Shown here one piece after another: positions 61,211 through 64,000 of a DNA stretch of 64,000 nt. Position 1 is the stretch's first letter. Every line of letters starts with the position of its first letter. The notes under the pieces are model-generated. The model was given only the letters and a program-made list of their open reading frames with translations. It made no database searches and was not told the origin of the DNA. A program made the position numbers and the translations under genes. Source of the DNA: Kribbella steppae (GTDB lineage: Bacteria; Actinomycetota; Actinomycetes; Propionibacteriales; Kribbellaceae); contig NZ_SLWN01000004.1 in the NCBI RefSeq assembly GCF_004342025.1, forward strand, positions 496,001 to 560,000, in the 5' to 3' direction.

Positions 61211-62095
61211 ATGAACCAGCTGCCGCGGGCCCGCACGCTCATTTTCGACACCGACATCGGTTCGGACGTCGACGACGCCATGGCGCTCGCCCAGATCCTC
61301 GGAACACCAGGTTTGAGCCTGCACTCGGTGACCACCGTGTACGGCGACACGCTCCTGCGAGCCCGGATCGCGCGCCGGTACGGCGTACTCGCGGACCACG
61401 ACATCGCCGTACATCCCGGACAAAGCGCGCCGCTGTCCGGACGCGACGTGTGGTGGCCGGGTCACGAGGGCAGCCTGCACGAGGGGTTGGACCGCGAATC
61501 CGTCGCAGAGCTGCCCGCGGTCGACCACTTGATCGCCACCCTGCGGGCGCAGCCGGGCGAGATCGACGTCATCGCCGTCGGCCCGCTGACCAACATCGCC
61601 GAGGCACTCCGCCGGGAGCCGCACGTGGCGACCTGGATCCGCCACCTGTGGATCATGGGCGGGTTGTTCCCACCCGGCGAGAAGCCCGAGCACAACTTCA
61701 AGAGTGACGCTGTCGCCGCCCGCGCCGTGCTGTCAGCCGGGATCCCGACCACAGTGACCGGACTCGACGTGACGCAACAGGTCAACATCGACCAGACCGG
61801 GCTCGGGCTGATCGGAGCAGCGGGAGCACTCGGCGCGGCGCTGCAGGCAGACATCCGGCAGTGGTGGGAGTTCTGGCAGCAGGAATGGAACGTGCCGCAC
61901 GATCCCGTCGCGGTGCTCACCCTCTCCCGGCCCGACCTGTTCACGTTCTCCGAACCTGGCATCGTCGACATCGCCGACGACGGCACGAGCACCTTCACCC
62001 CCGACGGTGCCGGCACGATGCGCCTCGCAGTCACCGTGGAAGGATCGCGCGCCGCGGCAGCCATCATCGAGGCGATCCAACGAGCCCGAACATAG
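61211..62095 (+). CDS. Nucleoside hydrolase (IU-preferring type)
   Basis: 294 residues. Metal motif FDTDIGSDVDDAMAL, VAVGPLTNIAEAL, EHNFKSD, TGLDVTQQ and HDPVAV. Splits ribonucleosides to base and ribose. AGGGGATCC precedes the ATG. Single gene followed by a hairpin. Confidence 0.92.
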   Translation: MNQLPRARTLIFDTDIGSDVDDAMALAQILGTPGLSLHSVTTVYGDTLLRARIARRYGVLADHDIAVHPGQSAPLSGRDVWWPGHEGSLHEGLDRESVAELPAVDHLIATLRAQPGEIDVIAVGPLTNIAEALRREPHVATWIRHLWIMGGLFPPGEKPEHNFKSDAVAARAVLSAGIPTTVTGLDVTQQVNIDQTGLGLIGAAGALGAALQADIRQWWEFWQQEWNVPHDPVAVLTLSRPDLFTFSEPGIVDIADDGTSTFTPDGAGTMRLAVTVEGSRAAAAIIEAIQRART

Positions 62096-62381
62096 CGCGA
62101 GTCCTGCGGCTGCTGATCGGAGTTCGGTGCCTTGCGCATCGAACTGCGGCCTGTGAATGAAGAGGGTCCGGGCCGCGGAGTCACGTGCGGAAAATGCCGG
62201 AACGGGTACTTGTCCAACAAGGTTGCGGGACGACCCGGGACCCGTGGTCGACAACGGTTCGGTGACGGGCGCGGGCGACGGCACGTCTGGGGAACCCTCG
62301 GAGCACTAGTCTCGGCGTTTCGTTGCAGGCTCGAGCAGCGCGGTTCTGCGACTCTGACAATGCTGAGGGAGAGGGGAAATC
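62096..62381. other. 286-base gap before the L,D-transpeptidase gene
   Basis: Contains the hairpin at 62122-62144 and a CTTGT-CCA-ACAAG palindrome (62209-62221). No gene supported. The palindrome could regulate the transpeptidase. Confidence 0.4.
62122..62144 (+). terminator. Hairpin terminator after the nucleoside hydrolase
   Basis: GTTCGGTGC (62122-62130) pairs with GCATCGAAC (62136-62144), one G-T pair, five-base loop. Confidence 0.6.
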
Positions 62382-63164
62382 GTGTCTCGTCGACGTGGTC
62401 TCGTTGCCGGTTCGGTCGTACTGTCGTTCGTTCTCGTCGGCTGTTCCGACGTGGCCGCCAGTGAGTCCAGTCCATCTGACACGCCATCCTCTGCTTCCAG
62501 TACGCCGACCTCTGCCACTCCATCGAGTACGCCGAGCGCGACGCCGACCCCCGCGCCGACGACCAAGCCGAAGCCCAAGGTGAAGCAGAAGCCGCAGTAC
62601 TACGCGCTCCGGGTCGAGCGGCAACTCGACAAGCTCGGGTACCCGGTCGGCGACGTCGACGGCGACATCACCGCGCGGGCCAAGCAGGCCCTGTGTGCGT
62701 GGCGCGAGACCAACGGCATGCCGGTCAGCCGCAAGGGCCTCACCCTCAACGACGCGTACTCGGTGCTCAACGCAACCAAGCGCCCGACCCCGACGCGTGA
62801 GCCCGGGATCTACGTCAACAAGACCTGCCAGGTGGCGTACCAAATCGTCGGCAAGGCCTACAAGCGGATCGTCTGGGTCTCGACCGGTGCCCCCGGCTAC
62901 GAAACCCCGAACCGCACCGGCAAGGTCTGGCGCAAGTGGGCCGGCGCGCACGAGAGCAGCCTCTACCCGGAGGCCTACATGTACGACTCGCTCTACTTCC
63001 TTCGCGACCGTCCCGGCATCGCCCTGCACGGCTCCCGCGTCAACTCCCTGGTCAAGTCCTACCCCGCCAGCCACCGCTGCGTCCGCGTCACCCGTCCCGA
63101 AATCAACCAGATCTTCAAAGAAACCTCCATCGGCACCAAGGTCCAGGTCTACGGCGACTACTGA
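62382..63164 (+). CDS. L,D-transpeptidase lipoprotein with peptidoglycan-binding domain
   Basis: 260 residues from GTG 62382, after GAGGGAGAGGGG. The lipobox is VLVGC, followed by an S/T/P linker, a peptidoglycan-binding-1-like domain (about 75-125) and a YkuD domain with HGSR and the catalytic Cys in ASHRCVRV. The usual SHGCVR has Gly changed to Arg. It would cross-link peptidoglycan outside the membrane. Confidence 0.88.
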   Translation: MSRRRGLVAGSVVLSFVLVGCSDVAASESSPSDTPSSASSTPTSATPSSTPSATPTPAPTTKPKPKVKQKPQYYALRVERQLDKLGYPVGDVDGDITARAKQALCAWRETNGMPVSRKGLTLNDAYSVLNATKRPTPTREPGIYVNKTCQVAYQIVGKAYKRIVWVSTGAPGYETPNRTGKVWRKWAGAHESSLYPEAYMYDSLYFLRDRPGIALHGSRVNSLVKSYPASHRCVRVTRPEINQIFKETSIGTKVQVYGDY

Positions 63165-63174
63165 GTGCGGATCT

Positions 63175-63251
63175 CCAGGCCATCACATCTGGGCCGCCGC
63201 TGTCCGCGCAGCCGGGCGCTCGGTGGTGAGCCCCCGATTGTGATGGCCTGG
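63175..63251. ncRNA. Candidate branched RNA element between convergent genes
   Basis: CCAGGCCATCACA (63175-63187) and its complement (63239-63251) enclose two hairpins: GCTG/CAGC (63199-63212), and GGG-GCTC/GAGC-CCC with one bulged base (63214-63234). The perfect 13-bp outer stem around two inner ones is more than a simple terminator needs. It could still be a compound bidirectional terminator. Confidence 0.4.
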
Positions 63252-63264
63252 CGGTCCGCCGACC

Positions 63265-64000
63265 TCAGTCGTGCTTGTCGGCGCGGGTGACGTGGAGGCT
63301 GGGTTGGGCCTCGTAGGGGGACTTGGGGAGGGTGGTGAGGAGGTCGGGGAGGTTGAAGGTTTCGAAAAGGGTCAGGTCGAAGAACGCTATCGCGTGGATG
63401 ATGCCGGTGGCGGTGAGGGTGAGGACCTGGAGCTGGAAGGCTCGGTGGACGTTGTCGGCCGGGTCGCGCATGTAGACGGCGAAGCCGGGCTGGCCGTTGG
63501 CCTTGATCGGGACCAGGACCTGGTCGCCGGCCTCCTTGGCCGGGCAGTGGGTGGCGATGAGCCGACCGATGTTGCGGGCGCCGCGGAACCATGAGGTGAA
63601 CGGCGGCATCTCCCAGATCGCGTCGTCGGTGAAGAATCCGGTGATCGTCGGTACGTCGTACAACTCGAACGCGGCGCGATAGCGATCCAGCAGCGCGGCG
63701 TCGTCCGCGACGTGGCTCTGGCCCGGGTCGAAGTGCAATCTGGCCTCGTCGAGATCGGCGGCGCTGACACCGATCGCATCGGTCACCCGAGCAGGCGTCC
63801 AGCCCTCGATGTCGGCCAGGATCAGCGCGGCGCGATGCCGGGCGGGCAGGCGCTGGAGCGCGGCGACGATGTCCAGGCCGATGGGACGACCGTCAGTCAG
63901 GTCGTCTGGGATGGGTTCGAGCCACAGGACCTCCGGGCTCTGTTGCAGCCTCCCCTCGGGGTCGTCGCTCGCCGCCGCCATGCTGGTCGGCAGCGGTCGC
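63265..64000 (-). CDS. ECF sigma factor with C-terminal SnoaL-like domain (partial)
   Basis: 245 codons visible; the N-terminal sigma-2 region lies beyond the right edge, as the frame is open (RPLPTS before the first Met). Visible: end of region 2 linker (ASDDPEGRLQ), sigma-4 (LQRLPARHRAALILADIEGWTPARVTDAIGVS), then a SnoaL/NTF2 domain (LLDRYRAAFELYDVPTITGFFTDDAIWEMPP; QPGFAVYMRDP). This is the SigX5/ECF41-like plan, in which the tail controls the sigma factor. Target genes are unknown. Confidence 0.9.
   Translation of the reverse strand, partial: RPLPTSMAAASDDPEGRLQQSPEVLWLEPIPDDLTDGRPIGLDIVAALQRLPARHRAALILADIEGWTPARVTDAIGVSAADLDEARLHFDPGQSHVADDAALLDRYRAAFELYDVPTITGFFTDDAIWEMPPFTSWFRGARNIGRLIATHCPAKEAGDQVLVPIKANGQPGFAVYMRDPADNVHRAFQLQVLTLTATGIIHAIAFFDLTLFETFNLPDLLTTLPKSPYEAQPSLHVTRADKHD

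Noticed and set aside
1..64000. CRISPR array, tRNA, rRNA, insertion sequence or prophage
   Set aside because: No regularly spaced repeat with unique spacers (the array at 58.7-59.0 kb has no spacers), no tRNA-like cloverleaf noticed, and no transposase, integrase or phage structural gene.

Overview
The window is high-GC DNA with dense, mostly short-gapped genes, many ATGA start/stop overlaps, GTG starts and purine-rich Shine-Dalgarno (SD) sites. It has many sugar ABC importers and one-component regulators (SARP, GntR, LacI, WYL, LysR, PucR), an AfsR-type regulator and an EACC1-like protein. This fits a soil actinobacterium; Kribbella or another member of Nocardioidaceae is my best guess (inference, no marker gene seen). 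I see no rRNA, tRNA, transposase, integrase, prophage or CRISPR array. Both ends cut through genes.

Layout. 1-8.3 kb: a luciferase-like monooxygenase (cut by the left edge), a large SARP/AfsR regulator, an FMN reductase and a RibD-C reductase, a two-gene pair of paralogous surface proteins, and a bicovalent-type FAD oxidase. 8.5-19.2 kb: a sugar or sugar-acid catabolic operon on the minus strand. Its order is a large glycosidase-like protein, a GlxR-type reductase, a second paralogous glycosidase-like protein, a complete ABC importer, a 2-hydroxyacid dehydrogenase and a GntR/FCD regulator. A hydroxypyruvate-isomerase-like gene diverges from it, and the shared promoter carries a TTGT-TAG-ACAA palindrome. 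19.2-29.9 kb: a LysR/EamA pair, a lipoprotein hydrolase, a flavodoxin-like reductase, a methyltransferase, two small membrane proteins divergent from a NarL-type two-component system, and a WYL regulator divergent from an epoxide hydrolase.

29.9-35.1 kb: a second sugar operon (LacI regulator, binding protein, two permeases, GH32/43-like hydrolase). 35.1-37.2 kb: an EACC1-like protein, a Phd/RelE-like toxin-antitoxin pair, and a secreted CHRD protein with a perfect CRP-type site upstream. 37.3-46.6 kb: a second WYL regulator, a branched-chain-type (Liv) ABC importer, a degenerate ornithine cyclodeaminase relative, and a GAF/PucR regulator with 3-hydroxybutyrate dehydrogenase. 46.8-53.1 kb: a split RibD pair, then an accessory-looking stretch with a 1032-residue PLD-nuclease/helicase and a D-amino-acid oxidase. 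53.3-64 kb: two aldo/keto reductases, hydrolases, LysR regulators, a frameshifted lipoprotein, an intergenic 28-bp repeat array, a nucleoside hydrolase, an L,D-transpeptidase and a SnoaL-tailed ECF sigma factor cut by the right edge.

The least expected signal is not a gene. It is a 9-bp motif, TGTNAGACA (reverse TGTCTNACA), found about 13 times. It lies both between genes and inside them, and inside genes it is usually built from rare TTA or AGA codons in one fixed frame.
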